DNA of 64,000 nucleotides from an uncultured Collinsella sp. (GTDB lineage Bacteria > Actinomycetota > Coriobacteriia > Coriobacteriales > Coriobacteriaceae), in the NCBI GenBank assembly GCA_900557455.1, contig USSM01000002.1:1-64000 (forward strand), in the 5' to 3' direction. The notes beneath the pieces are model-generated. The model was not told the origin of the DNA. It did no database searches and worked only from the letters and a program-made list of their open reading frames with translations. This document shows, piece by piece, positions 1 through 10,940 of the stretch (positions are counted from its first letter, which is position 1; each line of letters starts with the position of its first letter). A program made the translations under genes and the position numbers.

Positions 1-55
1 GGACGCCGCCCTCTCAAGGCGGAGATCACCAGTTCGAATCTGGTACGGGCTACCA
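1..55 (+). tRNA. tRNA-Glu (CTC), 3' part
   Basis: The window opens inside a tRNA. The anticodon stem CCGCC/GGCGG closes the loop CTCTCAA, which gives anticodon CTC (reads GAG). The T arm ACCAG-TTCGAAT-CTGGT, the acceptor strand and an encoded CCA at 53-55 follow. The D arm and 5' acceptor strand lie before the window. The anticodon arm closely matches bacterial tRNA-Glu. Confidence 0.85.
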
Positions 56-65
56 AAATTGAACG

Positions 66-94
66 CCCGGGCCTCGTAAGAGACCCGGGTTTTG
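66..94 (+). terminator. Rho-independent terminator after tRNA-Glu
   Basis: A ten-pair stem (66-75 with 80-89, one mismatch) closes a GTAA tetraloop and is followed by four T residues. It lies 11 bases after the tRNA CCA end, as expected for a tRNA transcript terminator. Confidence 0.75.
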
Positions 95-149
95 TGTATT
101 GACCGTATATACGGCGCCTGCCGTGTTTCGCTCAGATCGAGGAGTAGCC

Positions 150-1067
150 ATGGATCTGCCCATCAGCTTGCAAGACATCACGTATGCCGAGAACTATCTG
201 GCGCAGGGCGACCTGGCTACGGCGACGCCGCTGCTGGAGCGTCTGGTGGAGCTCGCCGAGGAGTATATCGACGCTGAGTGCAAGACGGAGGAGAAGCGTC
301 AATACTTTAGCTTCGATAGCAAGTTTGAGCGCTTGGCCTATCGCCGCGTGGAGAAGGATCCGCGCGAGCTCGTGCAGGTCGAGGTGCCGTTTGACCGCCT
401 GTACTCTGACATGGCGTTTGCCTACATTCGCCAGCAGGATTATGTGAGCGCTCGTAATGCCCTGATGCAGGCTGTGCGTTGGGACCCCATGAACTGCAAC
501 TATCGCTTGGATTTGGCCGAGCTGTTCCGCGCTCTCGAGGACAAGCAGGAGTGGGCTTCGCTTTCGTTTTCGGTGCTAGAGCGCGCGAGCGATGGCAAGT
601 GCGCCGCCCGCGCTTACGCCAATCTGGGTCAGTACTTCTTGGAGCCCGAGACCGAGAACGTTTCGGCTGCCGTAGGCTGCGCGCGTCTGGCGCTGCGCCT
701 GGCGCCCAACGATGCGCATACGACGCGCCTGCTCAACAAGATCCATGCTACCTATCCGGATGCCGCCGAGGAGAGCGACGAGCACGTGATGGGCGAGCTG
801 GCGTTGCAGGGCGTTCCGACCTCACCTTCGGCCGAGATTGCAATCTGCCTGATTATGTGCGCGACCGATGCTGCAAGCGACGGCGACAAGCAGGAGGCGA
901 CGCGCCTGACGGTGCGTGCTCGCGACTTGGTGGGCGAGGAAGCCTGCGCGGCGATTATCAAACTGGTGCGCGAGAGCGATGCTGAGCTCAATGCCGAGCG
1001 CAAGGCAAAGCGCGAGGCTGCGGGCTCAAACGCCGATGGCGCCAAGGAGGCCGGCGATGCCCAGTAA
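150..1067 (+). CDS. TPR-repeat protein
   Basis: A 305-residue soluble protein. An in-frame extension reaches back to 99, but the ATG at 150 has a GAGGAG box just upstream and is preferred. The middle of the protein (about residues 85-215) is made of helical pairs typical of tetratricopeptide repeats, for example LYSDMAFAYIRQQDYVSARN and later ARAYANLGQYF. The C-terminal 40 residues are Lys/Glu/Ala-rich and probably disordered. Its end overlaps the start of smpB by 11 bases, so the two are very likely translationally coupled. A partner-binding scaffold role is an inference from the fold; the substrate is unknown. Confidence 0.7.
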   Translation: MDLPISLQDITYAENYLAQGDLATATPLLERLVELAEEYIDAECKTEEKRQYFSFDSKFERLAYRRVEKDPRELVQVEVPFDRLYSDMAFAYIRQQDYVSARNALMQAVRWDPMNCNYRLDLAELFRALEDKQEWASLSFSVLERASDGKCAARAYANLGQYFLEPETENVSAAVGCARLALRLAPNDAHTTRLLNKIHATYPDAAEESDEHVMGELALQGVPTSPSAEIAICLIMCATDAASDGDKQEATRLTVRARDLVGEEACAAIIKLVRESDAELNAERKAKREAAGSNADGAKEAGDAQ

Positions 1068-1527
1068 GCGCGAGCGCAAGCTCATTTCCAAGAATCGCTC
1101 GGCGTATCACGAGTACTTTATCGATGAGACGTTCGAATGCGGTATTGAACTGAGTGGCACCGAGGTCAAGTCGATTCGCGAGCGCGCCTGCCAGATCACC
1201 GATACCTTCGCGCTGATCCGCGGCGGGGAGTGCTGGCTCGTCGGACTGCATATCCACCCTTATAGCCATGGTGGCGTGTGGAATCGCGATCCCGACCGTC
1301 GGCGTCGTCTGCTGCTGCACCGCAAGGAGATCGACTTTCTTGACGGCAAACTTCGCAACCGTGGTTATGCGCTGGTTCCGTTGGAACTCTACTTTAATAC
1401 CGACGGCCGCGTAAAGCTGCTGCTGGGTCTGGGTCGCGGCAAGAAGCTCTACGACAAGCGCGAGGACATGGCCAAGCGTGATGTCCAACGCGAGATCGAC
1501 CGCGCCCTTAAGGAACGCAACCGCTAG
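1057..1527 (+). CDS. smpB: SsrA-binding protein SmpB
   Basis: 156 residues, normal length for SmpB, the tmRNA partner that delivers SsrA RNA to stalled ribosomes for trans-translation. Family hallmarks are present: KLISKNRSAYHEYFI near the N-terminus, GIELSGTEVKSIR, the HIHPYSHG segment, LHRKEI, and a basic C-terminal tail starting at GRGKKLYDKR that follows mRNA-channel contacts in known SmpB. The ATG at 1057 has a GGAGG box seven bases upstream inside the preceding TPR gene. No tmRNA gene is visible nearby. Confidence 0.95.
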   Translation: MPSKRERKLISKNRSAYHEYFIDETFECGIELSGTEVKSIRERACQITDTFALIRGGECWLVGLHIHPYSHGGVWNRDPDRRRRLLLHRKEIDFLDGKLRNRGYALVPLELYFNTDGRVKLLLGLGRGKKLYDKREDMAKRDVQREIDRALKERNR

Positions 1528-1539
1528 GCACTCTGTATA

Positions 1540-1606
1540 AGTTGCGGTGGAATACGGACTGTTTTGCCTGTTTGAGGGGCTATTCAGTCCCTATTTCACC
1601 GCAACT
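1540..1606. repeat. 67-bp palindromic repeat, copy 1
   Basis: Imperfect inverted repeat with arms AGTTGCGGTG...CACCGCAACT and inner arms around GGACTG/CAGTCC. The same 67-bp length and outer arms recur at 16015, 16358, 56230 and 57756. It lies 13 bases after the smpB stop and may act as a transcript-end hairpin. Confidence 0.85.
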
Positions 1607-1733
1607 GCGGGCGTCTCATCTTTCTTACTGTTCTGACACATATGTCTCAAAGGCGGCGTCCGTTATGGGTGCCGCCTTTTTTGTGGGTACATACATTCAT
1701 GAGGTTCCAACCCGAGCTAGGGGAGTGATCGTT

Positions 1734-2237
1734 ATGGACAAAACTGCGTTCTTTACCATGCCGAGCGGTCTGTACGTGGTGAGCGCTGCGGCAGACGGGT
1801 TGCGCGCCGGCTGCGTCATCAACACTGCGGTGCAGGTGACGTCCATGCCGCCGCGTATTTCGGTTGCCGTGAACAAGGACAATGTCACCTCGGGCGTCAT
1901 CGCATCGGCCAAAGCGTTCGCGCTGACCGTGATCGATCAGACCGCCGACATGCTCTACATCGGTAACTTTGGGTTCCGCACCAGCAGCGATTATGACAAG
2001 TTTGCCAAATACGAGACCCGCGAGACGGCTCTGGGCATGCCCTATGTGCCTGAGCACGCGGCGGCCCTGTTTAGCTGCCGTTTGATCGACACTGTGGATG
2101 TGGGCACGCATCTGCTGTTTATTGGCGAGGTCGAGGATGCCGAGCGCCTGAGCAGCGAGGCCTCGCTGACCTATGACTACTATCACAAGGTGCTAAAGGG
2201 CAAGACGCCGCCCAAAGCCTCGTCGTATCAAGGCTAG
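1734..2237 (+). CDS. Flavin reductase-like FMN-binding protein
   Basis: 167 residues matching the flavin-reductase-like split-barrel family that binds FMN and passes electrons from NAD(P)H or a redox partner. Typical segments are the early Thr/Ser-rich strand (VTSMPPRISVAVNKDN), NVTSGVI and IGNFGFRTSSDYDKF. The upstream extension to 1542 runs through the palindromic repeat and is not coding. The ATG at 1734 has a GGGGAG box. The family often forms the N-terminal part of high-molecular-weight rubredoxins; here the rubredoxin is encoded separately just downstream, so the two are likely redox partners (inference). Confidence 0.8.
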   Translation: MDKTAFFTMPSGLYVVSAAADGLRAGCVINTAVQVTSMPPRISVAVNKDNVTSGVIASAKAFALTVIDQTADMLYIGNFGFRTSSDYDKFAKYETRETALGMPYVPEHAAALFSCRLIDTVDVGTHLLFIGEVEDAERLSSEASLTYDYYHKVLKGKTPPKASSYQG

Positions 2238-2254
2238 AAATGTTCTAAAAATAC

Positions 2255-2282
2255 TTGCATTATATTATTGAGAATATATACT
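2255..2282 (+). promoter_or_regulatory. Promoter of rubredoxin gene
   Basis: TTGCAT at 2255-2260 and TATACT at 2277-2282 are separated by 16 bases within an unusually AT-rich stretch. This is a good sigma-70-type match 44 bases before the rubredoxin ATG. Confidence 0.55.
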
Positions 2283-2325
2283 AATAAGTAAGTACACCAG
2301 CAGTCACGTTCGAGAGGAGAACATC

Positions 2326-2469
2326 ATGGCTGAGGAGAAGAAGACGTATAAGTTTGTGTGCACCGTTTGCGGTTACGAGGTTGAGGTCGACACGCCCGAG
2401 CTGCCCGAGGACTACGTGTGCCCGGTCTGCGGCGTCGGCCCCGATGAGTTTGAGCTTGTCGAGGAGTAG
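2326..2469 (+). CDS. Rubredoxin
   Basis: A 47-residue one-iron electron carrier. Two Cys pairs, FVCTVCGYE and [10 protein letters not shown], give the Fe(Cys)4 site, and the acidic tail DEFELVEE is typical. It is slightly shorter than the usual 52-54 residues because the linker between the Cys pairs is reduced to 15 residues. A GAGAGGAGA box precedes the ATG. It follows the flavin reductase and has its own promoter. Likely role: electron transfer in oxygen or peroxide detoxification in an anaerobe. Confidence 0.93.
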   Translation: MAEEKKTYKFVCTVCGYEVEVDTPELPEDYVCPVCGVGPDEFELVEE

Positions 2470-2509
2470 CTCGTAGACACACGACTTGCAACAACATATA
2501 GCTCTGTCC

Positions 2510-2546
2510 AAGGGTCCCGGCTGGATATTCCGGCTGGGACCCTTTT
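2510..2546 (+). terminator. Terminator after rubredoxin
   Basis: The stem AAGGGTCCC/GGGACCCTT (2510-2518 with 2536-2544) carries further internal pairing and ends in a short T run. It lies 41 bases after the stop codon. Confidence 0.8.
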
Positions 2547-2622
2547 GATTTATCTGACGGTTTAAAACGGCCTTACGTGTTACAGATTGAGACGTTATAT
2601 CTGGACAGCCACGTCATCCCAA

Positions 2623-3879
2623 TTACATCCCCGTTAGCAGCACGATGTCGAGAATCGTCACGATGACGCCGATCCCTACGAGCAGCGCGTTGAGCGGGCG
2701 CGAGTTGACGTATTTGCCCATGACACGGCGTGAGCTGGTGAGCCGTATGAGCACAAAGACCGTAATCGGCAACTGAAGCGACAGCAGCGCCTGACTCCAG
2801 ATGAGACCCTCAAAAGGATTCGGGACGATCAGGCACGCCGCCACTGCGCCGACGAAACAGACCGCCACTCCAATCGATGAGTGCCGGTCGTGGATGTCGT
2901 ATTCCTCGTCGAACATGCCCGCGGTGATGGTGCCCGCCGCCATGCCCGCCGTCACACTACTCGATATGCCCGCAAACAGCAGTGCCACCGCAAAGATGGT
3001 CGAGCTTGCCGGGCCCAGAATGGGGGAGAGCGTGTCCGCTGCGACGGCGAGGTCGTCTACGACAATGCCGTGCGCAAAGAAGGTCGTTGCGGCCAGGATG
3101 ACCATGGCCGAGTTGATCGCCCAGCCCACGCCCATCGAAAAGAGCGTGTCGAAGAGCTCGTAGCGCAGACGTTCCTCGATAACCTGCTCGCCTTGGCCTT
3201 CGAAGTGCATGGATTGGATGACCTCGGAGTGCAGGAAGAGGTTGTGAGGCATAACAACCGCGCCTAGGACACTTACGATAATCGCGGCCGAGCCGGTGGG
3301 CATACTGGGTGTGATCCAGCTTGCGGTGGCCTGCGGCCAGTCGACCTTGACCAGCGTAAGCTCAGCCAAAAACGAGAGTCCTACCATGCCTACGAAGGCG
3401 ATGATCCATCGCTCGGCGCGCTTGTAGGAGCTCGTCATGAGCATCGCCATCGATACTGCCGCCACGATGACGCAGCCCGCGCGCACGGGCAGCCCAAAGA
3501 GCATTTGAAGGGCAATCGCGCCACCCAGGACTTCGGCCATGGCGGTGGCGATGGTCGCGAGATAGGCGCTGGCGAGCACCATGTGTCCCACGATGCGGGG
3601 GAGGTAGTGTGTCGTGGCCTCGGCAAGACAGGTGCCCGTGGCGATGCCCAGGTGCGCCGCGTTGTGCTGCAGCACAATGAGCATAATTGTGGACAGCGTG
3701 ACGATCCACAGCAGCGCGTAGCCAAACTGCGAGCCCGCGGCCATATTGGAGGCCCAGTTGCCCGGGTCGATAAAGCCGACGGTCACGAGCAGCCCGGGGC
3801 CGATGTGCCGCGCAATGTCTAGGCCTCCGTGACCACCGGTGCGTCGGGAGCCAAAATGATGTTTGAGATGGTTGAGCAT
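2623..3879 (-). CDS. mntH: Nramp-family divalent metal transporter MntH
   Basis: A 418-residue polytopic membrane protein importing Mn(II) or Fe(II) with protons. The metal-binding motif DPGN is at residues 38-41 in TM1 and VMPHNLFLH near residue 208 in TM6, the two signature motifs of Nramp proteins. About eleven hydrophobic helices follow. The ATG at 3879 has an AGGAGCG box and replaces a longer in-frame start at 3915. It is transcribed away from gltB and shares a 520-bp intergenic region with it that holds three hairpin repeats. No Mn regulator gene is adjacent. Confidence 0.92.
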   Translation of the reverse strand: MLNHLKHHFGSRRTGGHGGLDIARHIGPGLLVTVGFIDPGNWASNMAAGSQFGYALLWIVTLSTIMLIVLQHNAAHLGIATGTCLAEATTHYLPRIVGHMVLASAYLATIATAMAEVLGGAIALQMLFGLPVRAGCVIVAAVSMAMLMTSSYKRAERWIIAFVGMVGLSFLAELTLVKVDWPQATASWITPSMPTGSAAIIVSVLGAVVMPHNLFLHSEVIQSMHFEGQGEQVIEERLRYELFDTLFSMGVGWAINSAMVILAATTFFAHGIVVDDLAVAADTLSPILGPASSTIFAVALLFAGISSSVTAGMAAGTITAGMFDEEYDIHDRHSSIGVAVCFVGAVAACLIVPNPFEGLIWSQALLSLQLPITVFVLIRLTSSRRVMGKYVNSRPLNALLVGIGVIVTILDIVLLTGM

Positions 3880-4002
3880 GGTGCGCTCCTGCGTGCCGTT
3901 TGTTTGACTCCGCAAAGGATACCCGTTTTAGGCCAAAAAGTTAACCAAGACTAACAAAATAGTTGTATTTGAATAAGATGGAGAAAAGGGGGTTGCCGAA
4001 AT

Positions 4003-4219
4003 GTCTTGATCTGTAACAACTAGGGATGGAGATTGGGCCTAGGTGTTACAGGTCAAGACAGGAAGAAATGGTCCTATGGAATATCTCGATCTGTAACAGC
4101 TGACCGCCAAAACCGGCCCTTCGTGTTACAGATCGAGACAAACCAAAACTGTCCTGCAGAAAAACTCAATCTGTAACATCTAGGCGCCAAAATTGGGTCT
4201 TCCTGTTACGGATTGAGAT
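4003..4219. repeat. 80-bp hairpin array A (3 units)
   Basis: Three 57-bp imperfect inverted repeats start at 4003, 4083 and 4163, exactly 80 bp apart. Arms read GTCTYRATCTGTAAC and GTTACAGATYRAGAC with variable loops near 27 bases. The rest of the 3880-4402 gap holds the gltB leader; I see no gene in it. Confidence 0.9.
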
Positions 4220-4402
4220 GTTTGAAGCGGTGAGCATACGGGCCGAACTTGGGGCCCTTGTCGTCGTCCTTGAGGTCGGCGGTGTCCACTCGTAAGGCGC
4301 GCGTTACGCGATTGTTTCGAAACGGGTGGGAAACACAACGGGCCGGCGGTGCTCCTAGTATGCCTATTCAACTGACTGTCTAATATCTAGGGGAGGATCG
4401 CG

Positions 4403-7400
4403 ATGCAGGCAGATTCCGCTCAGCAGCAGGGCCTTTATCGCCCCGAATTCGACCACGATGCATGCGGCATCGGCGCGCTTGCCGATATCAACGGTGAGCG
4501 CCATCACCAGATTCTGGACGATGCACTGTCCATTCTGGTCAACTTGGAGCACCGCGGTGGCACCGGGCTCGAGAAGAACACCGGCGACGGCGCTGGTATC
4601 CTGTTCCAGGTTCCGCATCACTTTTTTCGAAAAGAGGCCCAAAAGTGCGGCCAGATTCTGCCGGCAGAGGGCGACTATGGCGTGGCCATGCTGTTCTTCC
4701 CGCAGGACGACAAGGGCGTAGAGGATGCCCGTCGCGTGTTTGAGGAGGGCTGCGCCGAGGCCGGCGTGCCGCTGCTCTTTTGGCGCGAGGTGCCGGTCGA
4801 CCCGCACGACCTGGGTGAGACGGCCCGCGCCTGCATGCCTACCATCCTGCAGGCCTTCCTGGGCCGTCCGGACGACACGCCCGCCGGCGATGCCTTCGAG
4901 CGCCGCCTGTATGTGTGCCGCCGCACCATCGAGAAGAAGGCCGACGCTGAGTTCGCCCTGCGCGACAAGATCTTCTATGTGTGCTCCATGAGCTCGCGCA
5001 CCATCGTGTACAAGGGCATGCTTGTTGCCACGCAGATGCGCCGCTTCTTCATCGATCTCAACGACGCCGCCGTCAAAACAGCCGTGGCGCTCGTCCACTC
5101 GCGCTACTCCACCAACACCACGCCCAGCTGGGAACGCGCGCACCCCAACCGTTTTATCATCCATAACGGCGAGATCAACACCCTCAAGGGCAACGACAAC
5201 TGGATCCGCGCCCGCGAGCCCAACCTGTACAGCCCCGTGCTGCAGCATGATCTTGAGCGCGTGATGCCCATCATCAACCGCGAGGGCTCCGATTCCGCGA
5301 TTCTGGACAACGTGCTTGAGTTTTTGGTCATGAACGGTCGTCCGCTCACGCGTGCCGCGTCCATGTTGCTGCCCGAGCCGTGGGACCACAACGATAGCCT
5401 GAGTGAGGAGCGCCGCGCCTACGACGCCTACCAGTCCATGCTCATGGAGCCGTGGGACGGTCCTGCCGCTATCGCCTTTACCGACGGCCGTACCCTGGGT
5501 GCCGCCCTCGACCGTAATGGCCTACGCCCCGCCCGCTACTATGTGACGCGCGACGGCCGCTTTATGCTGGCGAGCGAGGTGGGCACCATCGAGGTGAGCC
5601 CCGAGAACATCCTGACGAGCGGCTGCCTGGGACCGGGCCAGATGCTCGAGGTCGATTTTGCCCGCGGCCGCGTCATCTACAACGACGAGCTGCGCGCCCG
5701 CTATGCCAAGGAAAAGCCCTACCGTGATTGGATCGCCGAGGAGACGCTGACCGTCGACGCGCTCGATGAGCCCGCCGCGCCCGCGCCCGCCGAGGATGCC
5801 GAGGTGCCCGCCGCCGTGCGAATGGCCAAGCTCGGCTACCACTGGGATGACGTCGACGAGGTCGTGCGTCCCATGGCCCAGCAGGGTAAGGCCCCGCTCG
5901 CCTCGATGGGCATCGACGCGCCGCTGGCCTGCCTGTCCAAAAAGACGCGTTCGTTCTTCGACTACTTCTATCAGCTGTTCGCCCAGGTCACGAATCCGCC
6001 GATCGATGCCCTGCGCGAGCATATGGTCACCTCGACCACGCTCTACCTGGGCAACCACGGCAACCTGCTCGAGGACTCCCGCACGGCCTGCCAGCTGGTG
6101 CGCTTGGAGCGCCCGTTGCTCAACGAGGAGGAGTTCGAGCGTATCTGTGCCATCGACCGTGTGGGCTTTAAGACCCGTCGCTTCCGTGCCGTCTACCGCC
6201 GCGACGCCGGCGAGGGCGCACTGCAGGCTGCGCTCAAGCAGCTTGCCGAGGACGTTGAGGCTGCGGTCCGCGACGGCGTGAACATCGTGGTGTTGAGCAA
6301 TCGTGCCGCTGCGGGCGAGGTGCCCGTGCCGTCGCTGCTCGCCGTGGGCTGCGTGCACAACCACCTGATCCGCGCCGGCGTGCGCACCTTTGCCGACATC
6401 GTGGTGGAGTGTGGCGACGCCGTGTCCCCGCATGACTTTGCGGCACTGGTGGGCTACTCCGCGAGCGGCATCTATCCGTACAACGCGCATGCGTGCATCC
6501 GCGATCTGGCGGCACGCGGCGACCTGGACGTGACGGCCGAGCAGGGCATCGCCAACTACAACAAGGCCGCGACGGCGGGCATCGTCTCCATCATGTCCAA
6601 GATGGGCATCTCCACGGTGCAGAGCTACCACTCTGCGCAGATCTTCGAGGCCGTGGGCTTTACGCCGGAGTTCGTCAACGCGTACTTCGTCGGCACGGTG
6701 AGCCGTGTGGGCGGTATGGGTGTCGAGGACGTCGAGCGCGAGCAGAATGAGCGCTATGATGCCGCGCTTGCCATCCTTAAGAGTCCGGCTCCCGATCAGC
6801 TGCCCACACTGGGCCTGACCAAGTGGCGCCCGTTCGGTGGCGAAGATCACCTGATCGACCCTCAGACCGTCTACCTGCTGCAGACCGCCTGCCGCGAGGA
6901 CAGCTACGACACCTTTAAGGAGTACAGCGCCCGCCTGCACCGCACCGGCCGTGCCGTGCGCCTGCGCGACCTGCTGGACTTTGATGCCAGCGGTCGCACG
7001 CCGGTTTCGCTCGACGAGGTGGAGCCTGCGCTCAATATCGTCCGCCGCTTTAACACCGGCGCCATGTCGTATGGCTCCATCAGCAAAGAGGCGCACGAGT
7101 GCATGGCCATCGCCATGAACCGCCTGCACGGCCGTTCCAACTCCGGCGAGGGCGGTGAGGATCCGCGTCGCGAAACGCCGCTGGCCAACGGCGACTCCAA
7201 GAACTCCGCCATCAAGCAGGTGGCAAGCGCGCGCTTTGGCGTGACGAGCCGCTACCTGTGCAGCGCCTTCGAGATTCAGATCAAGATGGCCCAGGGCGCC
7301 AAGCCTGGCGAGGGCGGCCACCTGCCCGGCAAGAAGGTCTACCCCTGGATTGCCGAGGTCCGTCAGTCCACGCCCGGCATCGGCCTGATCTCGCCTCCGC

Positions 7401-9100
7401 CGCACCACGACATCTACTCCATCGAGGACCTGGCAGAGCTGATCTTTGACCTTAAGAACGCCAACCCTGGTGCGCGCGTGTCGGTCAAGCTGGTCAGCGA
7501 GGCCGGCGTCGGCACCATCGCCACTGGTGTTGCCAAGGGCGCTGCCGACAAGATTTTGATCAGCGGCCACAACGGCGGCTCGGGTGCCGCTGCTCGCGAT
7601 TCCATTTGGCACGCCGGTCTGCCGCTGGAGCTCGGTCTTGCCGAGGCCCAGCAGACGCTGCTGCAAAACGGCCTGCGCTCGCGCGTGGTGCTCGAGGCCG
7701 ACGGCAAGCTCATGGACGGCACCGATGTTGCCGTCGCCTGCCTGCTGGGTGCCGAGGAGTTTGGCTTTGCGACCATGCCGCTCATCTCCATGGGCTGCCT
7801 CATGCAGCGCGACTGCCAGCAGGATACCTGCCCGGCCGGCATCGCCACGCAAAACTGCCGCCTGCGTCGCGGCTTCCGCGGCAAGCCCGAGTACGTTGAG
7901 CACTTTATGCTCTTTGTTGCCGAGCAGCTGCGCGAGGTCATGGCGAGCCTGGGCTTCCGCACCGTCGACGAGATGGTCGGCCATCCCGAGTGCTTGCGCC
8001 AGATTGAGGTCCCGGGCAACCGCAAGGCTAACCTGCTGGATCTGTCGCCCGTGCTGGCGAGCGCGACCTGTGAGTTTGGTGCCCACATCCCGGGTGCCGA
8101 CGGCCGTCACTTCCTGCCCCAGATGGCTGCGGACAGCGAGCTCGACAAGACGCTCGACTCCACGTTGTTTGTGCCCTATACGGCCGATGCCCGTGCGCAC
8201 CTGCGTCCGATTCGCTTCCGCGCCGATATCGCCAACGTCAACCGCTGCGTGGGCACCATCTTGGGCAACGCGGTGACCAAGGCGCATCCCGAGGGCCTGC
8301 CCGCCGGCTCCATCACCATCGATTGCGATGGTTCGGCCGGTCAGAGCTTTGGCGCGTTCCTGCCACGCGGCATTACGCTCAACGTGTGCGGTGACGCCAA
8401 CGACTACTTTGGCAAGGGCCTTTCGGGCGGCGAGGTGTCGGTGCGCCCCAACCCGCATGCGACCTACAAGTTCGACGAGAACATCATCGTGGGCAATGTT
8501 GCGTTCTTTGGCGCTACGAGCGGCCGCGGCTTCATTAACGGTCTGGCCGGCCAGCGCTTTGGCGTGCGCAACTCCGGTGCCACCGTGGTGGTCGAGGGCT
8601 GCGGCAACCATGGCTGCGAGTACATGACGGGTGGCCTGGCGCTCATCCTGGGCGAGGTCGGGCAGAACTTCGCTGCCGGCATGACGGGTGGCGTGGCCTA
8701 TGTCTTTGACCAGTACGGCACGCTCGATGCCCGTGTGAACCACGAGAGCGTTGAGCTTAAAGCCCCGACGGCCGGCGAGCTGGCGCAGATTCGCGAGCTC
8801 ATTCAGGAGCACGTGGATGCGACGCAGAGTCCGCGTGGCATCAAGCTGCTCTACAGCTTTGAGACGATGAGCAAGCACTTTGTGAAGGTCATTCCGACCG
8901 AGTATGAGCGCGTGCTGGCGATTGTCGCCGCCGCCGAGGCCGTCGGCAAGACGCATGCGCAGGCCGAAGAGCTGGCGTTTGACATTGTGACCGGTCGCGC
9001 GAGTGACGCGGATGTTGCTCGCTTCGATGCTGCGGGCGGTGCTGCGGGTGCTGCGTCCGTGGCTGCCAGCTCTGTTGCTTCGACCAAGAAGGAGGCGTAA
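4403..9100 (+). CDS. gltB: Glutamate synthase, large subunit
   Basis: A 1565-residue protein converting glutamine plus 2-oxoglutarate to two glutamates. It has a short propeptide followed by the amidotransferase nucleophile Cys21 in DACGIG, a class II glutaminase domain (to about residue 430), a linking domain, an FMN synthase domain with KPGEGGHLPGKK near 967 and ISGHNGGSG near 1055, three Cys for a 3Fe-4S cluster near 1132-1143 (CLMQRDCQQDTCPAG), and the C-terminal GXGXG helix domain. The start has a GGGGAGG box. gltD follows five bases after the stop, so this is the gltBD operon. The C-terminal 30 residues are Ala/Ser-rich. Confidence 0.97.
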   Translation: MQADSAQQQGLYRPEFDHDACGIGALADINGERHHQILDDALSILVNLEHRGGTGLEKNTGDGAGILFQVPHHFFRKEAQKCGQILPAEGDYGVAMLFFPQDDKGVEDARRVFEEGCAEAGVPLLFWREVPVDPHDLGETARACMPTILQAFLGRPDDTPAGDAFERRLYVCRRTIEKKADAEFALRDKIFYVCSMSSRTIVYKGMLVATQMRRFFIDLNDAAVKTAVALVHSRYSTNTTPSWERAHPNRFIIHNGEINTLKGNDNWIRAREPNLYSPVLQHDLERVMPIINREGSDSAILDNVLEFLVMNGRPLTRAASMLLPEPWDHNDSLSEERRAYDAYQSMLMEPWDGPAAIAFTDGRTLGAALDRNGLRPARYYVTRDGRFMLASEVGTIEVSPENILTSGCLGPGQMLEVDFARGRVIYNDELRARYAKEKPYRDWIAEETLTVDALDEPAAPAPAEDAEVPAAVRMAKLGYHWDDVDEVVRPMAQQGKAPLASMGIDAPLACLSKKTRSFFDYFYQLFAQVTNPPIDALREHMVTSTTLYLGNHGNLLEDSRTACQLVRLERPLLNEEEFERICAIDRVGFKTRRFRAVYRRDAGEGALQAALKQLAEDVEAAVRDGVNIVVLSNRAAAGEVPVPSLLAVGCVHNHLIRAGVRTFADIVVECGDAVSPHDFAALVGYSASGIYPYNAHACIRDLAARGDLDVTAEQGIANYNKAATAGIVSIMSKMGISTVQSYHSAQIFEAVGFTPEFVNAYFVGTVSRVGGMGVEDVEREQNERYDAALAILKSPAPDQLPTLGLTKWRPFGGEDHLIDPQTVYLLQTACREDSYDTFKEYSARLHRTGRAVRLRDLLDFDASGRTPVSLDEVEPALNIVRRFNTGAMSYGSISKEAHECMAIAMNRLHGRSNSGEGGEDPRRETPLANGDSKNSAIKQVASARFGVTSRYLCSAFEIQIKMAQGAKPGEGGHLPGKKVYPWIAEVRQSTPGIGLISPPPHHDIYSIEDLAELIFDLKNANPGARVSVKLVSEAGVGTIATGVAKGAADKILISGHNGGSGAAARDSIWHAGLPLELGLAEAQQTLLQNGLRSRVVLEADGKLMDGTDVAVACLLGAEEFGFATMPLISMGCLMQRDCQQDTCPAGIATQNCRLRRGFRGKPEYVEHFMLFVAEQLREVMASLGFRTVDEMVGHPECLRQIEVPGNRKANLLDLSPVLASATCEFGAHIPGADGRHFLPQMAADSELDKTLDSTLFVPYTADARAHLRPIRFRADIANVNRCVGTILGNAVTKAHPEGLPAGSITIDCDGSAGQSFGAFLPRGITLNVCGDANDYFGKGLSGGEVSVRPNPHATYKFDENIIVGNVAFFGATSGRGFINGLAGQRFGVRNSGATVVVEGCGNHGCEYMTGGLALILGEVGQNFAAGMTGGVAYVFDQYGTLDARVNHESVELKAPTAGELAQIRELIQEHVDATQSPRGIKLLYSFETMSKHFVKVIPTEYERVLAIVAAAEAVGKTHAQAEELAFDIVTGRASDADVARFDAAGGAAGAASVAASSVASTKKEA

Positions 9101-9105
9101 GTGCC

Positions 9106-10587
<1,482 letters not shown>

Positions 10588-10589
10588 AG

Positions 10590-10637
10590 TAGTCATTTAA
10601 GAACGTCCCCAATGACTAGTCATTTTTTGTCTAGCCG
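10590..10637 (+). terminator. Nested inverted repeats, probable gltBD terminator
   Basis: TAGTCATT (10590) pairs with AATGACTA (10611), followed by a run of six T. GTCCCCAA and TTGGGGAC form an overlapping alternative stem. The position, directly after the gltD stop, suggests termination. The GTCCCC/GGGGAC core also belongs to a small repeat family found elsewhere in the window. Confidence 0.5.
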
Positions 10638-10940
10638 TTGGGGACACTCTTTGCGAGCGGTTCGTTTGTTTGTCGACGCGCGATTGTCCATTCGGCGTCT
10701 TCTTGAGCTGTGGTGCTCTGCTGTTTCTGTGGTGGCCGGGGGCGCTTGGCTCAAAAGGGCGGGTTGGCCGTCTATGTTTACCTGCGGTTTTGTTGCGGTG
10801 CGCATTTTCGGTCAAGCATCCCGTCAAGTGTTTGGTCAGCATCTGGTTTGCAGCCGGAGGCCTATTTTGCCCGCGCTGGTCGTGGCTGCCCACCCTCCTC
10901 GTAAGCTCAAATTGAGGTTCATCAGTTTGAGGAGGATGCC
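10638..10940. other. Gap without recognisable gene
   Basis: About 300 bases between gltD and the next gene. Short open frames exist but have no ribosome binding site or family resemblance. The region presumably holds the promoter of the downstream gene; I cannot point to a convincing one. Confidence 0.4.

Noticed and set aside
1528..1733. tmRNA next to smpB
   Set aside because: The gap holds only the 67-bp palindrome and no tRNA-Ala-like end.
4360..4383. Possible 7-codon leader peptide ahead of gltB
   Set aside because: ATG to TAA reads M-P-I-Q-L-T-V, but there is no ribosome binding site or attenuator hairpin after it.
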